In this document: piece by piece, positions 51,514 to 63,195 of the stretch
Layout: each line of letters starts with the position of its first letter
Numbering within the stretch: position 1 is the stretch's first letter
DNA from: Rosellinia necatrix
Lineage: Eukaryota > Ascomycota > Sordariomycetes > Xylariales > Xylariaceae
NCBI GenBank assembly: GCA_021209875.1
Contig: JAGYVD010000009.1
Location: forward strand, 2,721,001 to 2,785,000
Direction of reading: 5' to 3'
DNA length: 64,000 bases
Notes under the pieces: model-generated
Database searches by the model: none
Told to the model about the DNA's origin: nothing
What the model saw: the letters and a program-made list of their open reading frames with translations, nothing else
Program-made: the position numbers and the translations under genes

Positions 51514-53651
51514 ATGGCTAGCACCGACGCCATCTTACGAGGGGTCTCCGTCTCAGGCGCCGTGGGCCCAGAGCACAAGAAGATCCTTACCCCGCAGGCA
51601 CTTGCGTTCCTAGCCCTGCTACACCGGTCCTTTAACGTCACGCGCAAGAAGCTCCTGGAGCGTCGTGTGCTGCGCCAAGCCGAGATAGACCGTGGCACCC
51701 TGCCCGACTTTCTCCCCGAGACCCGTCGCATTCGCGAGGATCCGTCATGGAAAGGTGCGGCGCCCGCCCCGGGGCTCGTCGATCGCCGTGTCGAGATTAC
51801 CGGCCCCACTGACCGCAAGATGGTCGTGAATGCTCTGAACTCGGACGTCTGGACATACATGGCCGACTTCGAAGGTACGTGCAATCTGTGATGGTTTCAA
51901 TCTCCGCATGTGTACAATGGGGCGTATAAGGCGTATAAGGAGGTAGATAGGGTGGTTGGGCTTCGCGCTTAAACTCGTATTACCAGAAAACACATGTACA
52001 GAAAATACGTGGGACACAAAGACTAACGGGCGTCCTAGACTCGAGCGCGCCAACATGGGACAACATGATCAATGGACAGGTAAACCTATACGACGCAGTG
52101 CGGCGCGAAGTGGATTTTAAGCAAGGGCCCAAAGAGTACAAACTACGGAATGATCGCAAACTGCCAACTCTGATCGTACGGCCGCGAGGATGGCACTTGG
52201 AGGAGAGACACGTCACAGTGGATGGAGAGCCCATCTCGGGCTCGCTATTTGATTTCGGCTTATACTTCTTCCACAACGCCGTCGAGTACCAGCGTCGAGG
52301 CTATGGCCCCTACTTCTACCTGCCTAAGATGGAGTCGCACCTCGAAGCGCGTCTTTGGAATGATGCCTTTAACCTCGCCCAGGATTACATTGGGATGCCG
52401 CGGGGCACAATCCGTGGTACTGTTCTGATCGAGACGATCCTGGCGGCCTTTGAAATGGAAGAGATCATCTACGAACTGCGCGACCATAGCTCCGGTCTGA
52501 ACTGCGGTCGCTGGGATTATATCTTCAGTACGATTAAGAAATTCCGTCAGAACCCCGATTTTGTCCTTCCCGACCGAAGCGCCGTCACCATGACGGTTCC
52601 TTTCATGGATGCCTACGTGAAGCTTCTCATTCAAACCTGCCATAAGCGCGGTGTGCACGCTATGGGCGGTATGGCGGCTCAGATCCCGATCAAGGATGAC
52701 AAGGAGGCAAATGACAAGGCGATGGAGGGAGTGCGCGCGGATAAGCTACGCGAAGTTCGCGCAGGCCATGACGGGTACGTGGCATCCGTCCCCTACTAAC
52801 CCCTCCCTTCTTCCACCTTTTATTCCACCCCATTAGGCGATGGCTGTAAAAAGAGCTTCGTCCTAGAAAGGAATCAGCACTTTCTAACATTCGACACTCG
52901 TAGAACTTGGGTCGCTCACCCAGCCCTTGCCAAGATCGCAAGTGACATTTTCAATGAGCATATGCCGACGCCAAACCAGCTATTCGTGCGACGCGAGGAC
53001 GTCAAGATTGGCGCCCGCGACCTGCTCAACATGAATGTTCCTGGTAAGATCACCGAGGAAGGTATTCGAAAGAACTTGGCCATTGGTCTCGGATATATGG
53101 AAGCCTGGATCCGGGGTATCGGCTGTGTGCCAATTAACTATCTCATGTACGTATCAGCCTTGGTGCACCCCCTCCCTCCCTCTTTCCCCACTCTGTCCTG
53201 ATATATCACACGCGTGGCGGTGGCTTTCACTTTGTCGAGGGATTTTTCATCGTTCTCCCCGTTGCCGTCCGCCGAAAAACTACGCATCATATCACACACC
53301 CCATCGTGAACGTAAGAGGCTGCTAGTATCTACATGCTGACTCATTTCCTCCTCCGCAACAGGGAAGACGCAGCAACAGCCGAGGTATCTCGTTCCCAGC
53401 TGTGGCAATGGGTAAGACACGGCGTGACTACGGCCGAGGGCAAGCGCGTAGACAAATCGTACGCGCTGCGCCTCCTCAAGGAGCAGACAGAGCAGCTCGC
53501 GGCCAAGGCCCCCAATGGGAACAAGTTCGCCCTTGCCAGCCAGTACTTTGCCGCCCAGGTCACCGGCGAAGACTACGCGGACTTCCTAACCTCGTTGCTG
53601 TATAATGAAATCACGGCAATGGGTAGCGCCGCGCCCGCTAGTAAATTGTAA
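51514..53651 (+). CDS. acuE: Malate synthase, glyoxysomal/peroxisomal
   Basis: Four exons (51514-51874, 52039-52774, 52904-53146, 53363-53651) give 542 aa, typical of the A-type enzyme. It condenses glyoxylate with acetyl-CoA to malate in the glyoxylate cycle, needed for growth on acetate or fatty acids. Family blocks include [13 protein letters not shown] near the N-terminus, [132 protein letters not shown], and [25 protein letters not shown]. Glu in LIETI and the RWDY region are expected active-site parts. The C-terminal SKL is a type-1 peroxisomal signal. The symbol acuE follows Aspergillus usage. All four exon joins agree with the family. Confidence 0.98.
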
Positions 53652-55331
53652 GTGAAACCTCAGGATATGATTGGAGGCCGGAGATGCCGAAATGCATCTA
53701 AGATATGGAAAGAGAATGGGGGCGAAGGTTAGTGCAGTATGTACGCTCGGGGTTGTTCGGCCGATCAAGTGCCAAACGATGCGGCGGGAAGCGAGGGATC
53801 GCGCAATCGGAACTACATTTTCAATTAGGTACCTATTTTGATGGTTTCTGTTATGTATGTGGCAATGGCGGTGTAATACCGCTCTACATTGCTTTTGCGC
53901 TTCGTGCAGGTGTCCAGAAGATTCGGAGAGGGGAAAAGTGCAAAAAAGCAGATGGTTACCATTTTATTCAAGATAACATCGCGATAATACACAAACTGAA
54001 ACGGTCACGGGCTTCCGTTTTGGCCCCCGTAAGCCGAGGTATGATAGAATAATTGAGTGTTCCTCTCGAGCGCGCGCGACTGTCTGTTTCCCAAGGCAGA
54101 CTCAACAAACTGTAGTGATACAATCTACTTACTTCCTATACACAAGGTGATGGATATCTATACACGAAAGCAGAATTGTTGATTGGATAGATTAGATATT
54201 CTAGGTTACATTCAATTCGATTTCAGTGTGGTTAAAAGCAATACCCAGAAGAACAGAATCGCCGTATCACATTCTGAAAGCGACTTTCAACACGAACCTA
54301 TCCTGGACTCAAAACGGTCTATCCGGCTCGCCAAAGTCCAACCAGACCGAGAGTTGATACTAGGAGAGACTCATGATCTCTCTCATCATGTAAAGTGTCT
54401 ATAGCTAGTTAGTTATAAAGCCATGGTCAGATATTATAGCTTGGGCCTTTGGCGAGTGGACAGCGACGGTGCGCAATATGGTCATCTATAGGTTTACGTC
54501 CTTGAGTTCACTCATCAATATTAGTTCGTTTTGTTTTAAATGATAATTGTTGGTATTTCTATTTTTCCAAAAATTTATTAAAGGCCTGCTCCACGGATGG
54601 AGGAATAGCTGGACAACACACAAAGTCCACACACACACACACACACTTGGGCGCGACGGGTAGTCGTCCTGGGGCAAATGGACCCTCGCCTCTCTCTCTC
54701 TCTCTCTCTCCATCATCTGGAACCGGCTCGTCGCTTCCAACGGACCCCGTCAACCCCTTTTTTGTTAAGCACTCACACCCCTCCTTATATCCCCTCACAA
54801 ACCCTGCACACGACGTACGAGCCCCCCGGGTCTCCCAGTGCTGCCAGGAACCGGGGGGGGAGGGGCGAGATCTGGCCTTCGCCCCGTGTATGCGCATCCG
54901 GGCGTGGTGGGGGGAGGGGGGGAGGACAAGTCTCGCCACGTCGGTAGGAGGGACTCGACGACCGGGCGTGGCGAGCGTTGTTTTCCCCGTCTCGCGCATG
55001 TCTGGGTCGGTACGATATGGCCTGCCGACGAGGGGGGAGGGGTCGTGAAGGACGGCGAACCTTGCGGAGAGATTGGGAAAATGGAATAATGAGGTGATGA
55101 GCAAGGAATGGTGGGGTGGGTTCGATAATGGTGTCAACTGGTTTCGGTGGTTTTTGATTACGCTGTATAATTATTGCTTTATATTGGCACATACATACAT
55201 ACCTTATTCATATTTTCATTTTCAATTCGTCTGCCTTTTTTTTTTTTCCCCAAACCTGCTTTGGTTTTCAGGATATCTGTACAAAGTTTCATACTCTGTG
55301 ACTTGCTATCTATTACCGAGCTGTTTACATT
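53652..55331. other. Convergent intergenic region
   Basis: 3' regions of malate synthase and of the GPI-anchored protein gene. Short (CA)n at 54632-54647 and (CT)n at 54693-54711 runs, and G-rich patches at about 54848-54930. No gene was recognised. Confidence 0.45.
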
Positions 55332-56074
55332 TTAAAAGACCAAGGCCATCAGACCGGCAGCGAAAAGGACACTAGCGAATGCGCTCTCCTGAGTCGCCCC
55401 ATTGGTGGACTCGCTGGGGCTGCTGGAGCTTGAAGTCGTAGTGCCTGTGGTAGATGGCTCGAGGGTGGTAGTGGAAGAAATAGATGAGGCGGATGGAGAG
55501 GCAGGTGATGCCGATGAGATGGTAGGAGTAGAAGTAGCAGCACTAGTGCCCGAGACAGAAGCCGAACCAGAAGCCGAACCAGAAGAGGCATTCTTGACGT
55601 CGATGGTGAAGGAGGAGTCACCCGTGTACGACTGCCCGCCGGAAGCGGCGGTAGTGATGTCGTCGCTGGGGATGGTGTAGGTGCCGTTTCTGATCCGACT
55701 TAACCGTCAGGATCAACCCACCATCGTCCGACTTGGCGACGGCGACAGTGTATGTTCCACAATGGGTCTCGTTGACGACGGGCAGCTCGCCCTTCTCGGA
55801 GGTGCCTATCGCCTCACAGCTCACTCTGAATTCGGGGTTGTCGCTGGTCACTATACTGATGTCATAACTATATCGTGTCCACCGTCAGTAGGTAGTCTAA
55901 GCGTCGCGGCTGTGCGTGTGTAAGGGGGGAGACGGACAAACAATAGCTGTCTTCGGGCGTGCAGGTTGACGAGAAATTGCTGATCTCGTACTGCAGATCG
56001 GCGGCTTGGCGCGCTTCGATGCTGACGGCGGAGGCCAGCAGGGGCAGAAGCGCGACGGCAGTTGTGCACTTCAT
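55332..56074 (-). CDS. Secreted Ser/Thr-rich GPI-anchored protein with an unresolved frame break
   Basis: The first exon (55938-56074) encodes a signal peptide (MKCTTAVALLPLLASAVSIEA) and joins the second exon at 55867 to read SYCFYDISIVTSDNPEF. The mature domain has four cysteines (about 38, 45, 63, 82) and beta-strand-like stretches, as in many small secreted fungal proteins. The last part is Ser/Ala/Thr-rich and ends in a hydrophobic tail (AFASVLFAAGLMALVF) after a small-residue region, typical of GPI attachment. Between about 55690 and 55740 the frame changes: GLILTVKSD is in one frame and NGTYTIPSDDI in another, +1 apart. Either a weak 43-nt intron lies there (near 55694-55736) or there is a real or assembly one-base indel. 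The family could not be named. The join at 55868-55937 uses a weak GTCCGT donor. Confidence 0.7.
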
Positions 56075-56849
56075 CTTCTTCTTTCTTCTTCTTCTTATTA
56101 TTATGCTATTAACGAGCGACTAAGTGAGAGGTAAACGAGTGTCGTGGCGTTTGAGGAATTATCTCGGATGCTGAACGAGGGCATCGTGGGATGTTATAAA
56201 GTAAGGAGCCAGCCAACCATCTCAACCGAAATCCAATATAAGCGTTTGATTGTCCATGCAAGTGAACCAACATCACAGCAGCGTAGTCCACTAATAACAT
56301 TAGCAGCGGGGGCTGTTTATGGCCTTGCACATTGTCATCACTGCAAGGGCCGACTCTAATTGGCGCCTACGTCAAATCAGTTCCACTCCCTGCGGCACAG
56401 TTTGCCTACACGTACATACACTAGATCTATTCTACTTAACTAGTCTGTTCTTAACACAGCAGCAGCAATAGCACCTCCGCTAGATGTTCATAAACTCCGA
56501 TCTGTCGAGTGATATTGCTATAATACTCAAACTTTTAACTATAACTAACTATAACTAACTATATGAAATCAATCATAGTTGGCGCTCTCTTGAAAAACTC
56601 AGTATCGCGTTCTCTAACAAAGAGATCACTTGTGTATAGCTAGGCTGTAGTGAGGTTCATATCCTACCCCATACTCACATCCTGACACCCCTGGCAGTCA
56701 TCCCCTGGTAGGCACTATTTCAACTGGTAGCTGTCCTGCTTACCTTAGTTACTTTTTTCACCTTCTATTTTAGCTTTACTTCTGTTTTTTTATATTTTTG
56801 TAGATTTCTTTTTTTTTATAATCCAATGGTTATAAGATTGATATAAGGG

Positions 56850-58345
56850 TAAAAAACAAGATGTTTGACGTTTTATAAGTCCTCAGTTAGGTAAGTAGCG
56901 AAATCTTGCTGATGCAACCTAGTTATCTTATCTAATCTAATCAAACAATCCACATTACCGTGGCTCAATTGACCAAGCACCGGTCCCTTCGGGGGCTCTA
57001 TCACTTCATCTATAGATTTTTTGTACAATGCATCACTTATCGCCGAAGTCTCGACTACTTTATTGTGACTAGTGCAACTATAATTGTCCACAGATTAACC
57101 TATGCCAAACATAGAGTTACTTTTGAAAGAGTAGCTATTTGGACACCTACTTACCGTTGGTGCTGGTTGATCTATTAGTATATGTTGAGCAGTCGATATT
57201 AGGTCTATCACGAGATCTAGAACACCACCTTTGAGACCAACCTGCTCGTGCTAGGAGATTAGGCAAGGCTATTTAAACCATTCATCTTAGATAATCTACA
57301 GAGTGCTTGCAAAATAGTTAGATTGTAGCCAGAAGAGTTACCTCAGGCGGCTAGGATAGACTTGAAGCCCGATAGTATCATGGGGCCAAGGACTACTTGA
57401 CGGAGGGAACTTCCCTTCTTGTGCAATAACATAACTCATTTCTGGAACTACCGGCAGCACGAGCTGTGACATATAGGTTCCCATTGGAATAAAGTCTATA
57501 TTATATTAATATCTCATTGAATGCTGTTTGTACATACGTTCATGCCCCATCATTCTTTGCGCTGAGATGTACAGTGTCGATTACATTACTATAGCGCCAT
57601 GGTCTATCATGAGACGACGCGGCCAGTTAGGTTAACAATGAACAGTAAAGGGAGATTGTACGTAAGTTGGGTTTACCAGATCCGTCTTGGCTGGACACAG
57701 GGAAGTTGTTTTTTGGGCGGAAAGTTTAGGAGGGGGGGAAACATTGCTACTAGAATTAATATCATCTCTCATTTCTACTAAACAAACCACCATCAGAGTC
57801 AAGTTAAAGGTGAACAGCCACTTGGTTGACTACCTTGCCGCCGCCTACGGCTCTTATATGACAACATTCCGGTGTTGTAACATCAACGATATCCATAACT
57901 CGTTTATTATAGGGCAGTTTCGAAAATATATCACCTTGATCCTAAATATGCGTGGAGGCCGAAGTTGAAGGACTTAGTGAGATATTGAAAACGTTTACCC
58001 GTCCTCGTTCTTAATGTATCGAGAGCCTCCTTGGATATTCAGGGGAATATACGGCCAGGGTAAACCCGAGACCCCTCGGTCTATTTGGCATAAATATATT
58101 CTAAAAAGAGGCCTCCGTATAAAGTATTAATGGATAATCGAGGCAAGTTTGGGTTATTACTGCGTAGGAGGCGAGGACGAGCAGGCTGTAATAGCCTCTG
58201 CTATCGACGGTCTTGCTGTAATAACGCGGCAGGTACAAGAATAACTCGTATTGGAGGCCATCGGTTTCTGTATGGCAAAGAAAGAGGCAGGGTGTTAATG
58301 GATTGAATATCAGAAATAAATTAACTGAATTCTCTAATCGCAACG
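56850..58345 (-). pseudogene. Possible decayed multi-exon gene or element in AT-rich DNA
   Basis: On the minus strand several stretches read like protein but are broken by stops: a fragment with LPRYYSKTVDSRGYYSLLVLASYAV (58101-58343), one with EALDTLRTRTGKRFQYLTKSF (about 57960-58030), a 47-codon ATG-started frame with LVLPVVPEMSYVIAQEGKF (57343-57484), and one with IDEVIEPPKGPVLGQL (56873-57091). Possible intron signals (GTAACT...CTAAC...TAG) lie between some of them. The AT-rich composition and stop codons fit repeat-induced point mutation or neutral decay. I recognise no family. Confidence 0.3.
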
Positions 58346-58498
58346 CCCGGAGCCTAAAATCTTAATTATTGTGAATTTAATCAAGCACAAATTCACCCCT
58401 CCTTAACCGTGCTGCTAAATCGAAATGTCAGACGTAAATTTAGGCTGAAATTACTCCACGAGGTATACCGTACTAGATAACACCGGTAGTGTTTGCTG

Positions 58499-58540
58499 AT
58501 CCCCCTTGGTTATAATACCGCACCGGTATAACTGGGGGAT
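58499..58540. repeat. Imperfect hairpin-forming inverted repeat
   Basis: ATCCCCC at the left end is the reverse complement of GGGGGAT at the right end, and the inner parts (GTTATAATACCG against CGGTATAAC) also pair with small bulges around CACCGG. Confidence 0.75.
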
Positions 58541-59340
58541 AAGTCCATGAATTCATTTTTACTTTTCTAGAACTCGTATACCGTAGCCAAACCTATAGTT
58601 GGCGAGCAAAGACAGATTTAGAGCCAGAGCCTTCGAGCTTGAGGGGAATTTAGACGCAACGTTAAATCCTAACAAATACCAAGCGATCCTACCACGGAGT
58701 TATCCGCCGCGTCGTAGCCAGTCCAAAATAACCCTTATTAATGCTTTGCTTAGCATCCGTAATCATGGTTCTCGAAGAATAAGGCTGAACAACATATTTA
58801 ATTTGGAATACTGTATGCAATCGCAATTGTCTCAAAGAGGAATGAGCACCGGCAATTCCATGTCTAATAATAATATTGGGAATGCCTATCGAGACGGCAC
58901 TAAAAATTGACATTGGACCATCCACATGAGGGGAATACCAAAGGAATCAGCTGCGGGTCCATGGCTCGAAGGGAGGATGGCTAATCTAACATGGTTAGGC
59001 AACGACGGATCTCGTGCAAAGGCGTCTGGTCACACCCAAGTTCGAGAGCGAAGCCATGGGGAGGGGGAGGATTTGTCAAGGCGATTTCCCGAGGGGACTT
59101 CCAAACCTTTGGGTATACATACATACCAGAGAGGTTGGTTGGTTTTTTTCGTCCGAAAACAAATAAGTCCCCGAACCCGTCCCAGCGCGGTCATTGGCAG
59201 TCCCCAGACGGCTGGACCCCTAGCATGATCCAAAGATCTACTCCGCCTTTACCGACTTAAAACAGCGCTGAGAATCCTTCGCGGGCGAATTCTCGGTGCC
59301 GGGAAAACGTAGCATCTACCCTCATAAACTTGCCCGCACA

Positions 59341-59390
59341 AACTAGCACACACACACACACACGCACACACACACACACACACACACATT
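59341..59390 (+). repeat. (CA)n microsatellite
   Basis: CA units with one GC interruption. Confidence 0.95.
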
Positions 59391-59683
59391 CTTCTTAGGG
59401 CTCCTGTTAAAAATAAAGATGTGAAAAGCCAGGAGAGATCGTCAGACCGTCGACCAGGGTCAATTACCGTCGCATGCGTCGGTTGTATTCGTGACTGACT
59501 TCCTGCACCAAAGTGGTATTATGTCGCGACGTAAAATGCGACTAGTGTATAAGGATGGTAGTAGTAGGGGTAAACTCGGGCGCCATTCTGATGAGTTGTC
59601 TCTGAATAACATCCCAACATATGATATCCAATATACCGGGCTTGCTGCTATCTTCGGTTGCTTGTTTGTTTGTTTACCTCGTA

Positions 59684-59727
59684 TGTGTGCGTGTGTGCGT
59701 GCGTGTGTGTGTGCGTGTGTGTGTGTA
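59684..59727 (+). repeat. (GT)n microsatellite
   Basis: GT-rich units with GC interruptions, in opposite orientation to the (CA)n run about 300 bases upstream. Confidence 0.9.
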
Positions 59728-62683
59728 TAAATCAGGCTCTTTGATACGAGAGCCCCGGGTGTCGGGGATCATATGGCCTTGAGAATTCCCCATATTGTGT
59801 CAAAATCGGACCCCAAAGTCGCTTTTCCCTTTCAGAAAAGGCCAGCCGGTACCCGGAGGCGGAGATATTAATAAGACAAGTAAACATGGCATCACGAAGT
59901 CCGCCTAGGCCACGGCCTTTATGCTGATTTCCTGACCGCCATTCTTCTACGTGCGTGTGTGAGTTGGCGCCCGGAGAAGGGTCAGTGTTAGGGCCGCTGG
60001 AACGCTTCAAAGTGCAACTATTCGGGGGCGAAAAAAAAAAAACAAAACAAACAAAAATGTGATTCATTACTATCGTTTCAATGTTACTGACCCCCGGGCC
60101 GCGATACGGGACACACCCCCACACTGCGGAGCTTCGGCCGTGTAGTCGGGCCTGTCGATCGGTGACCGAGGAGATCTTTTTGGGGGCTGGTCTATATGAC
60201 TGGACAAACGCCGTTAATAGTATGGGTTCTTATTTATTTTTTATTTATTTTTTATTTTTTTTGTCATTCCACGTATGCGAAAGACGGGCCACGGCCGTGG
60301 CTTTGAATACGGTGCTTGTAAGGAGGGTTGCTAAATTGGTGACTCCCTTATTGTGGGAAATGCATAGATTTGCCAACTGGGGCCGGGATGGTCTGGTCGG
60401 AGGGTAGTATATACCCCTCAGAGAGGGAGCATCGGGTGTGGAATGCTGTAGTCCGCTGGGCCGACTGGGACTAAGATTGAATCCTTCCAAAAGGTTTAAC
60501 CTGATGGTATCCTATCCATCTCATGCCGGTCAAGTGCCGGTATAGGGACCTAGAACTCCATTGCGTTGCATCGACGCAAGCCGATGGGAACCCCCTTTGT
60601 TGAGCGGCCGGAGAGAGGGTCCGACTTGTCCTCGTCGGCCGGTGTGCGGTAGAATGTACTTTCGACAAAGCCATTATCGAGGATGGCGTCATGCGTATAT
60701 TCGGCTGAGCAATACCGTGAGACTCTGGCAGTTCCGAGCTGGTTGGTTAGTATACGTCAACGAACACATGGTCGGGATTACGAAAGGCGGTCACGATGGG
60801 AGAACCAGGAGGCACTGAGAAAACCGAATGAATAGTGACTAGATAGTGCCGTGAAAGTTCGCCTTTAGCCTACCTGCTGGGCCACTTAGCGATGCGAGGA
60901 GGCTCGCTTCTCGTCCACGTGGCTGCAAGCGATAGTGCCTAAGAATAACACTTGAGACAGAATCCTTTTCATAGGTACAGGACGGGGTACATATGCGTGC
61001 ATGCATTGGCCCAGGGTGAGCTCTTGGAACGCTTATAGCGAGTGGTAGCAGCGACGGGCGCCGGTGTGACTGGCATCCTTGTGTGTAGGGCTACCTCTCT
61101 CACCTCCTGTACCTCGACCGTTTTGTTGGGCCAAAGGGTTAGCGAGGGATGTTTTCCTCCGCCGCATTAACGTTCAGCTCCGTCGAGCTGACCGTGGACG
61201 TGCGCGGCCCGCTTTCGGGAACGTCATTCGTCTGTGTTGGCTCGTAGCAGTCCTTAAGGGGGTCACCCGCTCGGTTTGTTTACGCATTTATGGGTGGCGT
61301 ATGATTGTATTATTGCTCGCTACTCACGGCCTGCTCGGGTAGGAGGCTGAAGGAAGTGATCCATAATAATCACAACTACACTTTGACTGCCAAGGACCAC
61401 CTCCCGGGAGGCTCTGGCGAAGGGAGCTATGGATATGGTGTTGACTCGTCGGCCTCGCCAGGGCCGTGTCGCGAATTCTGGGACACGAGCATTTGAGTTG
61501 CTGATCGTCAACTTCCCGTCTTGCTTTAGAGTAACAGCCGCGCTTTGCTTCATGCTGTCATAACATGGAATGTACCACCCTGCAAAGTACCCTATGTATG
61601 CATTATGTATTTACAGGGCGTGGCGGCCACCTGGGCCGGGCCTAGCTCGAAGCGTGTTGATGCCACCGGGTGTTCGCCAGATGAGTTCGGGATCGATTTG
61701 ACAAATCTAATTCTGGTAACCCTTGACGAGAATTTGTCGATGTTGCTACGAATTCCGTGGTGGCTGACCCGACTCCAGAGTACATACATACAATACATAC
61801 AATACAATACATACAGTGAGGACAGGAATTGACATTGCGGCGATCTCGTCTGCTTGATCTGTAATCACCCCTGTATCCCTGGCCTCCCCATGCGCTAACT
61901 ACCGTCTAAACCACGGCGTCCAGCACCTTGCTTGGTATCCATGGTACCGCGCGAAAACGTGGAAAATATACGCTCGAGAAAGGATGCTACGGCGGACCCA
62001 TGGCACGTCTCAGGAACCCTTGGGCATCGTGGCGCCCTTGGAATCTTGCAGCTGAGTGCATGGCCCTCTGTTCGGAACTTGGTGCAACATGTCAGCATGC
62101 TTCTTGGCAATCCTACCCTACCTTTCTGAGACTAGCTAGTTGCCATGGGTGTATCTTGAGCTTTTACACAATACACACCGTACCGTGGCCAATTTTGACA
62201 ACCATAGTACCTACTAGTAACAAACTCATTCAATGCAAGGTTCTTTGGGGCTGTGTGTGTTGACAGTCAAAAGACATAGGTAGAGTGATAAGAGATTGAC
62301 TTCGTTCCGGAAATGGTATATATGGGTTGGGAGACGGGTGCTTTCGTTGTGCCTCCGGGGGAACTACAACCACCACACACAGCAAGGAACAAAAGATTGA
62401 TCGCCTCTCCAACCTCTCTATACCTCAAAAAAAAAAAAAAGATATTTCTAGCGAAACCCTCAGACTATTATTCTGGTTTTTTTTTTTACGATTGTTATTA
62501 TACTCATAGTTCGCCATCGCAATCCTCGACTTTTACTTGGTGATCAGGGAAATCACAGCGGCTCTGCCCGGTCGGAAATTACCACGCACACCTAGAGGCT
62601 TCGACGACAACCTTAAGGAGACCGGATAGAGAGTGGGAAGAAAAAAAGAAAAACCAAAAAAAGAGAGAACGAAAAAGCCCACG

Positions 62684-63195
62684 ATGCCCTCACACGCCAT
62701 GTCTATCGATAACCTGTGCAATGACTATGTGCAAGAAGACTACTCAAGGCATCCGAATTGGGCAACGCCTGACGATTGGGACGCACACCAAGAGACGATT
62801 CGGCGTCTGTATCTGGACGAGAAGAGGCCGCTAAAGGACGTTGTCCAAATAATGGAGACCGACTATGGATTCCGCGCTACGTATGTTGGTTCCTATTATT
62901 ATTTCTATTATTGGATCTTTTTTATACCTGCAGTCTTGTTCCTGCCACTGGCTGGTCTTGGCGTTTCCCCGCAACACAACACCTCAAATTTCTATAGGCA
63001 TAGAGGGGGTAAGGTAGCAAGAGGGGGGGAAGGGGATAAGAAGGGGGATCTTCAGTGCCGGGTAACCGTCTCAAGGCTCGGGGAGAGAAATGGTAACTAA
63101 CGATATTCTTGTTCTGCTCTAGTGCCAAGATGTACAAGACACGGCTTGCCAAATGGAAAATGCTGAAGAACCGACCTCGCGGAAGCGGCCATTGA
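62684..63195 (+). CDS. Short Clr5-domain protein
   Basis: Two exons (62684-62880, 63123-63195) give 89 aa. Nearly the whole protein is a Clr5 domain: TPDDWDAHQETIRRLYLDEKRPLKDVVQIMETDYGFRAT, then across the intron AKMYKTRLAKWKMLKN. The pattern W..H...I..LY....PL..V...M....F.AT...YK.R...W is typical. In fission yeast Clr5 contributes to silencing, but in filamentous fungi the domain is common in proteins of unknown role and is often followed by long repeat regions. This one stops nine residues after the domain (PRGSGH), which is unusually short; a further exon cannot be excluded, but none was evident before the window end. The start could also be the second Met (62699). The intron is 242 nt. 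Confidence 0.82.

Larger units (their letters stand above)
56075..62683. other. Gene-poor block of about 6.6 kb
   Basis: No intact gene recognised. 56.4-58.9 kb is AT-rich with protein-like minus-strand fragments broken by stops. 59.0-62.6 kb has balanced composition, CA and GT microsatellites (59341-59390, 59684-59727) and only short frames lacking domains. The final about 250 bases, including long A and T runs, should hold the Clr5-type gene promoter. Confidence 0.45.
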
